Source: Micromonospora echinaurantiaca (lineage in GTDB: Bacteria > Actinomycetota > Actinomycetes > Mycobacteriales > Micromonosporaceae). From it: a DNA stretch of 64,000 nucleotides. Numbering within the stretch: position 1 is the first letter of the stretch; every line of letters begins with the position of its first letter. The position numbers and the translations under genes were made by a program. The DNA lies in NCBI RefSeq assembly GCF_900090235.1, contig NZ_LT607750.1:694501-758500 (forward strand), written 5' to 3'. Positions 1 to 9,037 of the stretch are shown piece after piece. The notes under the pieces were generated by a model. It was not told the origin of the DNA and did no database searches. It saw only the letters and a list, made by a program, of their open reading frames with translations.

Positions 1-1
1 C

Positions 2-757
2 GCCACCTCGCTGAAGCCGAGTTCGGAGATCTTCGCCAGCACGCCCCGGCCGGTGCCGAGCGAGCCGACCCTGGCGCACTACCGGGAGATCCTCACCGGC
101 AACCTGATCCCCGGGGTGACCTTCGCCGACTTCTTCCTCAACAGCGCGCTGGTCGCGGTCTCCACCGTGCTGCTCAGCGGCCTGGTCGCGCTGCTCGCCG
201 CGACCGCGGTGGCCCGGTTCCGGTTCAAGCTGCGGACCAGCTTCCTGATCATGCTGCTGGTGGTGCAGATGATCCCGCTGGAGGCGCTGGTCATCCCGCT
301 GTTCCTGATGATCCAGCGGCTCGGGCTCTACAACACCCTGCCCAGCCTGATCCTCACCTACCTCGGCTTCTCGCTGCCGTTCGCGGTCTGGATGCTGCGC
401 GGGTTCGTCGCCGCGGTGCCCAAGGAACTGGAGGAGGCGGCCGCGATCGACGGGGCCAGCCGGGCCCAGATCTTCCGCCGGATCCTCTTCCCGCTGGTGG
501 CGCCCGGCCTGGTGGCGACCAGCATCTTCTCCTTCATCACCGCCTGGAACGAGCTGATCTTCGCGTTGACCTTCATCAACGACCAGGACCGCTACACCCT
601 GCCGGTGGCGATGACCTTCTTCTTCGGCCGCGACGACACCGCCTGGGGGCCGGTGATGGCCGCCTCCACGCTGTTCACCCTGCCCGTGATCATCTTCTTC
701 CTGCTGGTGCAGCGCCGGATGGTCTCCGGCCTGGTCGCCGGCGCCGTGAAGGGCTGA
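2..757 (+). CDS. ABC sugar transporter permease, MalG-like (5' end missing)
   Basis: This is the inner-membrane permease of a carbohydrate-type ABC importer (CUT1/MalG family); it pairs with a second permease, a binding protein and an ATPase that should lie upstream. The frame is open from the first bases of the window and reads TSLKPSSEIF before the first in-frame GTG at 53. That is typical MalG sequence after the first membrane segment, so the true start lies outside the window. Several hydrophobic segments follow. The EAA loop that docks on the ATPase is present (EEAAAIDGASRAQIFRRI). The protein ends in the usual short basic tail. The sugar cannot be told from this fragment. Confidence 0.9.
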   Translation, partial: ATSLKPSSEIFASTPRPVPSEPTLAHYREILTGNLIPGVTFADFFLNSALVAVSTVLLSGLVALLAATAVARFRFKLRTSFLIMLLVVQMIPLEALVIPLFLMIQRLGLYNTLPSLILTYLGFSLPFAVWMLRGFVAAVPKELEEAAAIDGASRAQIFRRILFPLVAPGLVATSIFSFITAWNELIFALTFINDQDRYTLPVAMTFFFGRDDTAWGPVMAASTLFTLPVIIFFLLVQRRMVSGLVAGAVKG

Positions 758-772
758 GCGGCGGGGCCTGAC

Positions 773-778
773 TAGGCT
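773..778 (+). promoter_or_regulatory. -10 box of a leaderless promoter (MOSC gene)
   Basis: TAGGCT lies 7 bases before the ATG at 786, which places the transcription start at or next to the start codon. No Shine-Dalgarno sequence is present. The promoter is inferred from this spacing. Confidence 0.5.
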
Positions 779-785
779 GATCACC

Positions 786-1433
786 ATGACGGGCAGGCTG
801 GCGGCGGTGAACCTCGGGATCGTCACCGAGGCGGAGTGGGCGGGCGATCCGAGCGGCCGCAGCGGCATCGACAAGCGGCCGGTGGACGGCCCGGTGCTGA
901 TCCGTACCGAGGGCGTGGCCGGCGACTTCATCGGCGAGCGGGCCCACCACGGCGGGCCGGACCAGGCCGTCTACGCCTACGCCGAGGAGGACGCCGCCTG
1001 GTGGGCCGCCGAACTGGGCCGGGCGATCCGCCCGGGCGGCTTCGGCGAGAACCTGACCACCGCCGCGGTCGACGTGACCGGGGCGGTGATCGGCGAGCAG
1101 TGGGCGATCGGGTCGGTGCTGCTCCAGGTGACCAAGCCGCGCACCCCGTGCACCACCTTCGCCGGCTTCTGGGGCGTACCCGATCTGATCAAGCGGTTCA
1201 CCGTACGCGCGCTGCCCGGGGCGTACCTGCGGGTGCTGCGGGAGGGCGAGGTCGGCGCGGGCGACCCGGTCGAGGTGATTGAGCGTCCGGCGCACGGGGT
1301 GACCATCGGCGAGGTGTTCCGGGCGCTCAACCTGGAGCCGGAGCTGCTGCCCCGACTGCTGGACGCCCCGGATTTGCCCGAGCCGATCCGGGAGAAGGCC
1401 CGCCGCCGGCTGGCCGGCCGCGCGCCCCGCTGA
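786..1433 (+). CDS. MOSC domain-containing protein (YiiM-like)
   Basis: This 215-residue protein belongs to the MOSC family, related to the C-terminal domain of molybdenum-cofactor sulfurases and to YiiM. The family motif HGGPDQAVY is at about residues 55-63. GGFGENL follows at about 84-90, and the conserved cysteine of PRTPCTTFAG is at about residue 122. Stand-alone MOSC proteins are thought to bind the molybdenum cofactor or to reduce N-hydroxylated substrates, but the substrate here is unknown. The gene stands alone between the sugar permease and a convergent dioxygenase gene, and appears to be leaderless. Confidence 0.88.
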   Translation: MTGRLAAVNLGIVTEAEWAGDPSGRSGIDKRPVDGPVLIRTEGVAGDFIGERAHHGGPDQAVYAYAEEDAAWWAAELGRAIRPGGFGENLTTAAVDVTGAVIGEQWAIGSVLLQVTKPRTPCTTFAGFWGVPDLIKRFTVRALPGAYLRVLREGEVGAGDPVEVIERPAHGVTIGEVFRALNLEPELLPRLLDAPDLPEPIREKARRRLAGRAPR

Positions 1434-1473
1434 CCGGCCTTACGTCGGTGTGAAGGAAGTCCGGAAGAGCGGA

Positions 1474-1506
1474 ACGGGCCCCGTCCCGCGAGGGGAGGGG
1501 GCCCGT
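1474..1506. terminator. Bidirectional terminator hairpin
   Basis: A perfect 9-bp stem (ACGGGCCCC at 1474-1482 with GGGGCCCGT at 1498-1506) encloses a loop that can pair further. It sits between the convergent MOSC and dioxygenase genes. There is no T-tract, as is common in actinomycetes. Confidence 0.6.
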
Positions 1507-1517
1507 CCGGCGTCGGG

Positions 1518-2462
1518 TCAGCGCAGCCAGGGGATGCTGCGGTCGAGCAGACCGCGCTCCTTGAGCTCCTTGCGCAGCGGGATCTCGTCGTCGATGTAGC
1601 CGTCCCAGTTGATGCCCCAGTAGTTCGCGGTGTGCGTGCCCTCACCGCAGAGCTGGCGCTGCACCGGGGTGCGGTTGGCCCACCACTCGCCGTCCTTGTC
1701 GATGTGCAGCTCGTCCAGCGGGCGGATCCACCGGTAGGTGTAGCCGACGAAGAGCATCTTGCGGGTGATGGTCGACAGGTTGGTCGACCGGGAGTGCCAC
1801 TGGCGGCGGTCGAAGATGAACGCGTCACCCGGGTTGGCGGTGATCTCCACCGTGCCCTCCGGGTCCGGGTTGTGCACAGTGGTGTCCGCCGGGCGGGGCA
1901 GCGAGTTCCACAGGTGGCTGCCCGGGATGACCTTGGTGGCGCCGCGCCCGGTCTCCGACAGGTCGGAGAGCACGTAGGCGACCTTCAGCGAGAACATCGG
2001 CCGGGGGAGGTTCGGGTCCATCGTCTCCGGGTCGGAGTTCTGCCGGTACCCGTCCTGGTGCCAGCCCCAGTACGGCTTCTCCGGCTCCAGCGCCGGCGGG
2101 GTCACGTCCAGGTGGTTGTGGTGGCTGTAGATGTTCCACCCGGCCAGCCCCCACATGTACGGGAAGGCGATCGGGTGGGTGAGCAGGTCGCCGAAGAGCT
2201 CGTCCCGGTTCAGGAAGCCCAGCAGGTGCAGGGTGCCGTCCTTGGTGGTGTTGCCCTTGGCCTTCTCCTCGGCGTAGACGCGGTCGACCGCCGCCTCCAG
2301 CGCCGCCCGGTGGTCCTCCGTCAGGACGTTCCGCAGCAGCATGAAGCCCTGCTCGTGGAACTCCTTACGGTCAGTGTCGCTGATCGGCTCGTAACCGGTC
2401 CGGTCGCCGTAGTCGAACGCCACGTCGTACCCCTCCCCATGAGGCGAAACCATTGCTGGCAC
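1518..2462 (-). CDS. Phytanoyl-CoA dioxygenase (PhyH) family protein
   Basis: This is an Fe(II)/2-oxoglutarate-dependent oxygenase of the PhyH family, 314 residues. The metal ligands are visible as H135 and D137 (motif WHQDG) and the distal H223 (QWHSRS). R234 is a candidate for binding the 2-oxoglutarate carboxylate. The substrate is not evident; relatives hydroxylate acyl-CoAs or small natural-product intermediates. The GTG at 2462 follows a TACGAT -10-like box (2472-2477, minus strand) almost directly. In-frame alternatives are ATG at 2453 and GTG at 2423; the latter has a strong GGGGAGGGG ribosome site. The gene is monocistronic. Confidence 0.88.
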   Translation of the reverse strand: MPAMVSPHGEGYDVAFDYGDRTGYEPISDTDRKEFHEQGFMLLRNVLTEDHRAALEAAVDRVYAEEKAKGNTTKDGTLHLLGFLNRDELFGDLLTHPIAFPYMWGLAGWNIYSHHNHLDVTPPALEPEKPYWGWHQDGYRQNSDPETMDPNLPRPMFSLKVAYVLSDLSETGRGATKVIPGSHLWNSLPRPADTTVHNPDPEGTVEITANPGDAFIFDRRQWHSRSTNLSTITRKMLFVGYTYRWIRPLDELHIDKDGEWWANRTPVQRQLCGEGTHTANYWGINWDGYIDDEIPLRKELKERGLLDRSIPWLR

Positions 2463-2641
2463 AGGCCGCCGATCGTAACGCGCTGCAAGGGCGGGCGGGA
2501 ATGCCCGACCCGCCGCCGAGGCGGCGGTCGGACCATGGGCAGTGGTACGAATGCGGTGGGTATACCTCGAACGGCCACGTCGGGGCTATCGCCGGGAATG
2601 CCGGTTTGTGCGGTGACTGCGGGTAAGGAGATCGGGGTCCG

Positions 2642-3505
2642 TCACCCCTCGGCGAAGACCTCCGCCACCACCCGGGACTCCTCCGGGGAGCCGTCGGTCA
2701 CCCGGTTCCAGGTGCCGCCCCGGGCGGTCCACTCCAGGTCGCCGAAGCGCACCCGCTTCAATCCGTGGTCGCTGGCGTGGGAGACCAGCCAGTGCGCGTA
2801 CCGCCAGCCGCCGCGCTGGTCCGCGGCGGGCACGCTGAGGCCGGTCAGGTCGGTAGCGGCGACCGACGCGGCCAGGCCCCAGTCGAGGGCCAGCCCGCGG
2901 GTCAACGCTGCCGTCGCGGCGGTGCCGCGCAGCACCGGATCCCGGCCCACCGTGCAGGCGACCGCGCCGGTGGCGTGCCCGAGCAGCGCCCGGGTGAGCA
3001 CCTGGGACTCGTCCGCCCACTTCTGGTACGCCTCCGGGAAGGCCGACCGCTGCACCTTCTGCGCCGCGTCGGTGACCCGCATCCGCTCCCAACCGCGCAC
3101 CTTCTTCAGAGCCGCGTAGAACCGGTTCGCCGCGTACCGAGGATCGCGGATCTGCGCGGGAGTGCCCCAGCCCTGGCTCGGCCGCTGCTGGAACAGCCCG
3201 ATCGAGTCGCGGTCGCCGCCGTCGAGGTTGCGCAGGCCGGACTCCTGGTACGCGGTGGCCAGCGCCACCACCACCGCCCGCTCCGGCATCTTCCGCTGGA
3301 TCCCGATCGCCGCGATCGTCGCCGCGTTGGCCATCTGGTCGCCGTCCAGCGCCACCTCGCCGTCGGCCTGCACCTTGCAGGTGCGGCTGGCCAGCGGCAG
3401 CCGCAGCCCCTCGCCGAACTGGCGGACGACGTACAGGACCCCGATCACGGCGACGAGCACGAGGACGACTCCACCCGCCACGACTGCCCGAGTTCGCACC
3501 CACAC
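2642..3505 (-). CDS. Membrane-anchored lytic transglycosylase-like protein
   Basis: This 287-residue protein has one N-terminal membrane segment (about residues 8-27) followed by an extracytoplasmic domain. That domain resembles lytic transglycosylases: a helical start, then the glutamate of AYQESGLRN, then GLFQQRPSQGWGT, which matches the substrate-cleft motif of the fold. Proteins of this type are common in actinomycetes and are often labelled 'heavy metal transporter' in databases, which nothing in this sequence supports. A role in cell-wall turnover is inferred. The GTG start has a GGGGGT ribosome site directly before it. Confidence 0.7.
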   Translation of the reverse strand: MWVRTRAVVAGGVVLVLVAVIGVLYVVRQFGEGLRLPLASRTCKVQADGEVALDGDQMANAATIAAIGIQRKMPERAVVVALATAYQESGLRNLDGGDRDSIGLFQQRPSQGWGTPAQIRDPRYAANRFYAALKKVRGWERMRVTDAAQKVQRSAFPEAYQKWADESQVLTRALLGHATGAVACTVGRDPVLRGTAATAALTRGLALDWGLAASVAATDLTGLSVPAADQRGGWRYAHWLVSHASDHGLKRVRFGDLEWTARGGTWNRVTDGSPEESRVVAEVFAEG

Positions 3506-3670
3506 CCCCTGTTCGACAGCCCGACAAGCGTACGTCCCCGGACGGCCCGTCCGGGTCGTCCGACCGGATCGGGCCCGGCCCCGGGGTTGCGTGCCCCGGC
3601 CGATGAGTGACCGGAAGGTTCCCGTTCCGGCAGGTTCCTCACCTGGACATCCGGCCCGCCCCGGGAGGCG

Positions 3671-4477
3671 TCATCCGGAAACCTCCGCCGCCTCGTCCAG
3701 CTCGGCCACCCAGCGCGGCGGACGCTTCTCCCGGAACGCCAGGACGCCCTCCCGACCGTCGTCGGAGAGGAAGAACCCGGTGGAGAGCTCGGCCAGGTCG
3801 GCGATCTCGGCGCGCAGGTCGGTGGCGGGCGGCCGGCCTAGCAGCCGCTTCGCCCCGGCGAGCGCGGCCGGCGCGCCACGGACCAGCGAGTCGCAGTACC
3901 GGGCGACCGCCGCGTCCAGCCCGTCGGCCGGCACCGCGGCGGTGACCAGGCCGATCTCGGCGGCCCGGCGGCCGTCGAAGGTGTCCCCGGTCAGGTACAG
4001 CTCCGCCGCCGCCCGCGGGTGCAGCCGGGGCAGCACGGTCGCCGAGATCACCGCGGGGATCACCCCGATCCGCACCTCGGTGAAGGCGAAGGTGGCCTCC
4101 TCGGCGCAGACGGCCAGGTCGGCCGCAGCGATCAGGCCGAGGCCGCCCGCCCGGGCCGGCCCGGCGACCCGGGCCAGCACCGGCTTCGGGCACTCCCAGA
4201 CGGCGGCCAGCACGTCGCCGAGCATGCCCGCCGGCACCGTTCCGCTGGCGTACGCGGCGGCGGTCTCCTTCAGGTCGGCGCCGGAGCAGAAGACCGGGCC
4301 GGTGTGGTCGAGCACGATCACCCGGACCGTGTCGTCGGCGACCGCGGCGGCCAGGCCGGCGAGCAGCTCGGTCATCAGCGGGGTGGAGAGCGCGTTGCGG
4401 TTGTGCGGGCTGTCCAGGGTGAGGGTGGTCACCCCACGGGTCGTGGCGACCCGCACCAGCGCGTCGGGAGAGGTCAT
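3671..4477 (-). CDS. Enoyl-CoA hydratase family protein
   Basis: This crotonase-fold enzyme of 268 residues probably hydrates 2-enoyl-CoA in fatty-acid or branched-chain amino-acid breakdown. The oxyanion-hole segments CSGADLK (about 64-70) and ARAGGLG (about 108-114) are present. Both catalytic glutamates of true hydratases are conserved, as E134 (AFTEVRIG) and E159 (AAAELYLTG), so activity is likely. The start codon lies only 18 bases from that of divergent hemW, so both promoters must overlap there. Confidence 0.88.
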   Translation of the reverse strand: MTSPDALVRVATTRGVTTLTLDSPHNRNALSTPLMTELLAGLAAAVADDTVRVIVLDHTGPVFCSGADLKETAAAYASGTVPAGMLGDVLAAVWECPKPVLARVAGPARAGGLGLIAAADLAVCAEEATFAFTEVRIGVIPAVISATVLPRLHPRAAAELYLTGDTFDGRRAAEIGLVTAAVPADGLDAAVARYCDSLVRGAPAALAGAKRLLGRPPATDLRAEIADLAELSTGFFLSDDGREGVLAFREKRPPRWVAELDEAAEVSG

Positions 4478-4483
4478 GCGGGC

Positions 4484-4489
4484 ACACTA
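4484..4489 (-). promoter_or_regulatory. -10 box of a leaderless promoter in an 18-bp divergent gap
   Basis: On the minus strand TAGTGT lies exactly 6 bases before the ATG at 4477. The same bases lie within the 8-bp palindrome CACTAGTG (4485-4492). On the plus strand CACACT (4483-4488) sits 7 bases before the hemW ATG, so both genes may start leaderless from interlocked -10 regions. Confidence 0.45.
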
Positions 4490-4495
4490 GTGGCC

Positions 4496-5719
4496 ATGCC
4501 CGGCGTCCTTCCAGAAGGCGAACCCGTCCCGGTCGACGGTTCGCTGCCCGCCACCGCCACCCGCGCGGTCGGCGCGCGTGGCTTCGGCGTGTACGTGCAC
4601 GTGCCGTTCTGCGCCAGCCGCTGCGGCTACTGCGACTTCAACACGTACACGGCGGCGGAGCTGGGCGGCGGGGCGAGCCGGGAGAGCTACGCCGACACCG
4701 TGCTGGCCGAGCTGGCGCTCGCCGCCCGGGTGCTCGGCGACGCCCCGCCGCCGCGGGTGGACACCGTCTTCGTCGGCGGCGGCACCCCGACCCTGCTTCC
4801 CGCCGACGACCTGGCCCGGATCCTGGACGGCATCGACCGCACCTGGGGGCTGGCCGCCGACGCCGAGGTGACCACCGAGGCCAACCCCGAGTCGGTCACC
4901 CCGGAGTCGCTCAAGACGCTGCGCGCGGCCGGCTACACCCGGATCTCGTTGGGCATGCAGTCCGCGTCGCCGGGCGTGCTGGCGATCCTGGACCGGACGC
5001 ACAGCGCCGGCCGGGCCACCGCCGCCGCGGCCGAGGCGCGCGACGCCGGGTTCGACCACGTCAACCTGGACCTCATCTACGGCACGCCGGGGGAGAGCGC
5101 GGAGGACTTTGCCGCCTCGCTGGCGCAGGTGGTGGCGGCCGGGGTCGACCACGTCAGCGCGTACGCCCTGATCGTGGAGGACGGCACCCGGCTGGCCGCC
5201 CGGATGCGCCGAGGCGAGCTGCCGTACCCCAGCGACGACGTCGCAGCGGACCGCTACCTGGCTGCGGAGGCCGCGCTCTCCGCCGCCGGCTTCGCCTGGT
5301 ACGAGGTCTCCAACTGGGCCCGCACGCCGGCCGGCCGGTGCCGGCACAACCTGCTCTACTGGACCGGCGCGGACTGGTGGGGCCTCGGCCCGGGGGCGCA
5401 CAGCCACGTCGGCGGGGTGCGCTGGTGGAACGTCAAGCACCCCACGGCGTACGCCCAGCGGCTCGCCGCCGGGCGGTCGCCCGGCCTGGCCCGGGAGGTG
5501 CTCACCCCCGACGAGGCGCACACCGAGGACGTCATGCTCCGGCTGCGGCTCGCCGACGGGCTGCCGCTGGCCAGCCTGGACGCGGCCGGCCGGGCCGGCG
5601 CCGAGCGGGCGCTGGCCGACGGGCTGCTCGCCGCGCCCGAGTACGCGGCCGGCCGGGCCGTGCTCACCCTGCGCGGGCGGCTGCTCGCCGACGCCGTGGT
5701 GCGCGACCTGCTGCCCTGA
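4496..5719 (+). CDS. hemW: HemW, radical SAM heme chaperone
   Basis: HemW (407 residues) is a radical SAM protein that binds heme and hands it to target enzymes; older annotation calls it an oxygen-independent coproporphyrinogen oxidase. The iron-sulfur motif is C39-x3-C43-x2-C46, followed by DFNT. This is the HemW pattern rather than the HemN pattern (CGCN). FVGGGTPT, the ANPES motif and the ISLGMQS segment are also present. The ATG at 4496 gives the expected N-terminus, although the frame is open further upstream. In many bacteria hemW precedes hrcA-dnaJ; here one membrane protein gene intervenes on the other strand. Confidence 0.93.
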   Translation: MPGVLPEGEPVPVDGSLPATATRAVGARGFGVYVHVPFCASRCGYCDFNTYTAAELGGGASRESYADTVLAELALAARVLGDAPPPRVDTVFVGGGTPTLLPADDLARILDGIDRTWGLAADAEVTTEANPESVTPESLKTLRAAGYTRISLGMQSASPGVLAILDRTHSAGRATAAAAEARDAGFDHVNLDLIYGTPGESAEDFAASLAQVVAAGVDHVSAYALIVEDGTRLAARMRRGELPYPSDDVAADRYLAAEAALSAAGFAWYEVSNWARTPAGRCRHNLLYWTGADWWGLGPGAHSHVGGVRWWNVKHPTAYAQRLAAGRSPGLAREVLTPDEAHTEDVMLRLRLADGLPLASLDAAGRAGAERALADGLLAAPEYAAGRAVLTLRGRLLADAVVRDLLP

Positions 5720-5761
5720 CCGGGGCTGCCCGGAGCCGGCCGGGGGAGCGGCCGGCCCGGG

Positions 5762-6421
5762 TCACCTGGTGAAGCTGTAGGTCATCGGGTAGCGGTAGAG
5801 CACGCCCTCGTTGGCCTTGAACCCGCCGATGATCCCGAAGATCAGCGGCACCAGCCAGACGAGCATCGGGACGAAGAACAGGATCCCGCAGGTGACCAGC
5901 GTGACCACCCAGCTCAGCACGCTGACGATCGTCCAGGTGAGCTGGAAGTTCAGGGCCGCGACGGCGTGCGCCCGGACGGTCGGCGACTGCTGCCCGCGCA
6001 CCATCATCGCGATGAGCGGCGCCAGCCAGCCGAGCAGGCCACCGCCAATGATCACGCCCGCCGCGCCGCCGAAGTGGGCGATCAGGGCCCAGGTCTTGTC
6101 CTCGTTGTTGGCGTAGCCGGCGGGTGGGCCGTAGCCGCCACCGGCCGGGTAGCCGGGCCCCGGGGGGTAGCCACCGGGCGGCGGGTAGCCACCGGACGGG
6201 GGAGCGCCGGCTGGCGGAGGGTAGCCACCCGACGGCGGTTGGTCACCGGTGGGCGGCGGATAGCCACCGGGCGGGGGATAGCCGCCCGGGGCCGACGCCC
6301 CGGACAGTGGTGCGGTGGGTTCGTCACCGGCCGGCGGGCCGGGAACGGCCGACGGAGCGGTCGGGTCCGGCGGCGGTGCGCCGGGGCCGTCGGCTCCCGG
6401 GGGGCGAGGCGGTTCAGTCAT
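5762..6421 (-). CDS. DUF4870 membrane protein with Gly/Pro/Tyr-rich N-terminus
   Basis: This 219-residue protein has a disordered N-terminal half built from repeats of GGYPPP type (about residues 45-105) and a C-terminal DUF4870 domain with about three membrane helices, starting near NEDKTWALIAHFGG. The start at 6421 (MTEPPRPPG) was chosen because the open frame upstream is not protein-like. The repeats make this stretch of DNA an imperfect tandem repeat (about 6130-6300). The function is unknown; similar low-complexity tails on small membrane proteins are common in actinomycetes. It is convergent with hemW and divergent from hrcA. Confidence 0.85.
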   Translation of the reverse strand: MTEPPRPPGADGPGAPPPDPTAPSAVPGPPAGDEPTAPLSGASAPGGYPPPGGYPPPTGDQPPSGGYPPPAGAPPSGGYPPPGGYPPGPGYPAGGGYGPPAGYANNEDKTWALIAHFGGAAGVIIGGGLLGWLAPLIAMMVRGQQSPTVRAHAVAALNFQLTWTIVSVLSWVVTLVTCGILFFVPMLVWLVPLIFGIIGGFKANEGVLYRYPMTYSFTR

Positions 6422-6529
6422 GCACGTCACGGTAGGGGCAGCCGGCAAGGACGCACCAGAGCGACATCGACCGGCTTGTCCGGATGATCGGCCGGCGCGG
6501 GCGCACCGGTGGTCCGTCTTGATCATCGC

Positions 6530-6547
6530 GTCGGCGGGCCCGCCGAC
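6530..6547. promoter_or_regulatory. 18-bp perfect palindrome upstream of hrcA
   Basis: GTCGGCGGG is followed directly by its reverse complement with no spacer. It ends one base before the TAGACT -10 box at 6549-6554 of the hrcA promoter, so it occupies the space where the -35 region should be. A protein may bind here in addition to HrcA. Confidence 0.4.
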
Positions 6548-6552
6548 GTAGA

Positions 6553-6579
6553 CTGGCACTCGCTACAGTCGAGTGCCAG
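6553..6579. promoter_or_regulatory. CIRCE element (HrcA operator)
   Basis: CTGGCACTC, nine bases, then GAGTGCCAG form a perfect inverted repeat with the 9-9-9 geometry of CIRCE; the core GCACTC-N9-GAGTGC is identical to the consensus. It overlaps the end of the TAGACT -10 box (6549-6554). HrcA bound here would block transcription, giving autoregulation of hrcA-dnaJ and induction by heat shock. Confidence 0.93.
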
Positions 6580-6637
6580 GACGCGCCGCGCGGCCGGCAG
6601 TGCGCCGCCGGCCGACGTTGCGACAGGAGGTGGGGAG

Positions 6638-7660
6638 ATGGGTCTCGACGACCGCAAGCTCGCGGTGCTGCGCGCGATCGTCGAGGACTACGTCGCCACG
6701 CAGGAGCCGGTCGGCAGCAAGGCGCTGGTCGAGCGGCACCAGCTCGGGGTCTCCCCGGCCACGGTGCGCAACGACATGGCCGTGCTGGAGGAGGAGGGCT
6801 ACATCCGGCAGCCGCACACCAGTGCCGGCCGGGTGCCTACCGACCGCGGCTACCGGCTCTTCGTGGACCGGCTGTCCCGGGTCAAGCCGCTCAGCCCGGC
6901 CGAGCGCCGGGCGATCGAGCGGTTCCTGGTCGGCGCGGTCGACCTCGACGACGTGGTGCACCGCACGGTGCGGCTGCTGGCGCAGCTGACCCGGCAGGTC
7001 GCCGTCGTGCAGTACCCGAGCCTGGCCCGCTCCTCGGTGCGCCACCTGGAGCTGGTGCCGATCTCCACCACCCGGCTGATGCTCGTGATGATCGCCGACA
7101 CCGGCCGGGTCGAGCAGCGGCTGGTCGAGATGCCCGGCCCGATTCCGGCCGACGACGTCCTCGACCTGCGCCGGCTGGTCAACGAGAAGCTGGTCGGCAC
7201 CCGGCTGTCGGAGACCCCGCCGCTGGTGCAGGCGCTGGTCGACGAGGCCACGCCCGACCTGCGGCCGGCGATGGCCACCCTCTCCACCGTGCTGCTGGAG
7301 ACGCTGGTCGAGCGGCACGAGGAGCGGATCGCGCTGGCCGGCACGGCCAACCTGACCCGCGGCGGACTGCTCGACTTCCAGGGCTCGCTGCGGCCCATCC
7401 TCGAGGCGCTCGAGGAGGAGGTCGTGCTGCTCAAGCTGATCGGCGAGGTCGAGCCGAGCACGCTGCGGGTCCGGATCGGCGACGAGAACGAGATCGACAA
7501 CCTGCGCGCCGCCTCGGTGGTCAGCACCGGCTACGGCCCCGGTTCGACCATCGTCGGTGGTCTCGGCGTGCTGGGGCCGACCCGGATGGACTACCCCGGC
7601 ACCATCGCCACGGTGAGGGCCGTGGCACGCTACGTGGGCGACCTGCTGGCCCAGAACTGA
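6638..7660 (+). CDS. hrcA: Heat-inducible transcription repressor HrcA
   Basis: HrcA (340 residues) represses class I heat-shock genes by binding CIRCE and is kept active by the GroE chaperonin. The N-terminal winged-helix domain covers about residues 1-75, with the family motif [16 protein letters not shown] and then [17 protein letters not shown]-like dimerisation and sensing domain follows. The ATG at 6638 has a strong ribosome site (ACAGGAGGTGGGG), and its own operator lies 59 bases upstream. It is followed by dnaJ, as in Streptomyces, where this second dnaJ is also under HrcA. Confidence 0.95.
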   Translation: MGLDDRKLAVLRAIVEDYVATQEPVGSKALVERHQLGVSPATVRNDMAVLEEEGYIRQPHTSAGRVPTDRGYRLFVDRLSRVKPLSPAERRAIERFLVGAVDLDDVVHRTVRLLAQLTRQVAVVQYPSLARSSVRHLELVPISTTRLMLVMIADTGRVEQRLVEMPGPIPADDVLDLRRLVNEKLVGTRLSETPPLVQALVDEATPDLRPAMATLSTVLLETLVERHEERIALAGTANLTRGGLLDFQGSLRPILEALEEEVVLLKLIGEVEPSTLRVRIGDENEIDNLRAASVVSTGYGPGSTIVGGLGVLGPTRMDYPGTIATVRAVARYVGDLLAQN

Positions 7661-7733
7661 CCAGGCAGTACCGACGGCCGGTTCCGGCCGGCGACCGGCG
7701 CAACGCGAGACGAACATGAGGACACGGAACGCA

Positions 7734-8876
7734 GTGGCCAGGGACTACTACGGCATTCTCGGCGTGAGCCGGGACGCCTCCGACGACGAGATCAAGCGCG
7801 CCTACCGCAAGCTGGCGCGGCAGTACCACCCGGATGTCAATCCGGATCCGGAGGCCCAGGAGAAGTTCAAGGACATCAACGCCGCGTACGAGGTCCTCTC
7901 GGACGACCGGAAACGGCAGATCGTCGACCTGGGCGGCGACCCGCTCGCCCCGGGTGGCGGGGGCGCGGGCGGCCCCGGGGGGCCCGGCGGCGCCGGCCCG
8001 TTCGTCGGCTTTCAGGACATCATGGACGCCTTCTTCGGCGGCGCGGGTGGCTCCCGCGGGCCGCGGCCGCGTACCCGGCCGGGCGCGGACGCGATCCTGC
8101 GGCTGGAGCTGGACCTGCACGAGACGGCGTTCGGCGTGGAGGCCCCGATCACCGTCGACACCGCCGTGCTCTGCACCACCTGCTCCGGCGCCGGCACGGC
8201 CGCCGGCACCCACCTGGCCACCTGCGAGGCGTGCGGCGGCCGGGGCGAGGTGCAGTCGGTGCAGCGCACCTTCCTCGGCCAGGTGGTCTCGGCCCGCCCG
8301 TGCACGGTCTGCCAGGGCTACGGCACCACCATCCCGCACCCCTGCCCGACCTGCGCCGGTGACGGCCGGGTCCGCACCCGGCGGTCGCTGACCGTGAAGA
8401 TCCCGGCCGGCGTCGAGGACGGCATGCGGATCCGGCTGGCCCAGCAGGGCGAGGTCGGCCCCGGCGGCGGCACCGCCGGCGACCTCTACGTGGAGATCCA
8501 CGAGCGGCCGCACGACGTCTACTCCCGCAAGGGCGACGACCTGCACTGCCGGGTCACCGTGCCGATGACCGCCGCCGCGCTCGGCACCCGGCTGACCATC
8601 AAGACGCTGGACAGCGAGGAGACCGTCGACGTCAAGCCGGGCACCCAGCCGGGCAGCACGCTGCGGCTGCGCGCCCGGGGCGTGCCGCACCTGCGCGGTA
8701 CCGGCCGCGGCGACCTCTACGTCCACCTCGACGTGCGCACCCCCACCAAGCTCGACGCCGAGCAGGAGCGGATGCTGCGCGAGTTCGCCAAGACCCGGGG
8801 CGAGGAGGTCGCCGAGCTGACCAAGCAGGGCGGCTTCTTCTCCCGGATGCGCGACGCCTTCAACGGCCACGCCTGA
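7734..8876 (+). CDS. dnaJ: Chaperone DnaJ (HrcA-linked copy)
   Basis: This Hsp40 co-chaperone stimulates the ATPase of DnaK and holds unfolded clients. From the GTG at 7734 it has 380 residues. The J domain carries HPD at 32-34. A Gly-rich linker covers about 68-110. Four CxxCxGxG zinc motifs follow, with cysteines at 147/150, 164/167, 190/193 and 204/207. The C-terminal substrate domains complete the protein. The GTG gives the usual [11 protein letters not shown] start with GGAA just upstream; ATG 7716 would add six residues. It is co-transcribed with hrcA. Confidence 0.94.
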   Translation: MARDYYGILGVSRDASDDEIKRAYRKLARQYHPDVNPDPEAQEKFKDINAAYEVLSDDRKRQIVDLGGDPLAPGGGGAGGPGGPGGAGPFVGFQDIMDAFFGGAGGSRGPRPRTRPGADAILRLELDLHETAFGVEAPITVDTAVLCTTCSGAGTAAGTHLATCEACGGRGEVQSVQRTFLGQVVSARPCTVCQGYGTTIPHPCPTCAGDGRVRTRRSLTVKIPAGVEDGMRIRLAQQGEVGPGGGTAGDLYVEIHERPHDVYSRKGDDLHCRVTVPMTAAALGTRLTIKTLDSEETVDVKPGTQPGSTLRLRARGVPHLRGTGRGDLYVHLDVRTPTKLDAEQERMLREFAKTRGEEVAELTKQGGFFSRMRDAFNGHA

Positions 8877-8900
8877 TCCGCCCGGCACGCCGCGCCGCGC

Positions 8901-8934
8901 CCCGGGCTCGGCGCGGCCGCGGCCGCGCCCCGGG
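8901..8934 (+). terminator. GC-rich hairpin after hrcA-dnaJ
   Basis: A perfect 20-bp palindrome (8910-8929) is flanked by CCCGGG on both sides (8901-8906 and 8929-8934). It can fold into a long stem at the end of the heat-shock operon. No T-tract follows. Confidence 0.5.
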
Positions 8935-9025
8935 TAGGGGCGGCCGCGGCCGTCAGCGGGCGGCGGGCGCGGCGCGGGTGACCGGCCGTCGCCCGCCTCA
9001 CCGCCCCGGCCATCGGCGCGGCCGA

Positions 9026-9031
9026 TAGCCT
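9026..9031 (+). promoter_or_regulatory. -10 box of a leaderless promoter (rsmE)
   Basis: TAGCCT lies exactly 6 bases before the GTG start at 9038, and there is no Shine-Dalgarno sequence. rsmE therefore seems to have its own promoter besides any read-through from dnaJ. Confidence 0.5.
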
Positions 9032-9037
9032 GAGCCG

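Noticed and set aside
2642..3505. The database label 'heavy metal transporter'
   Set aside because: There is a single membrane anchor and a lysozyme-like domain, with no transport or metal-binding features.
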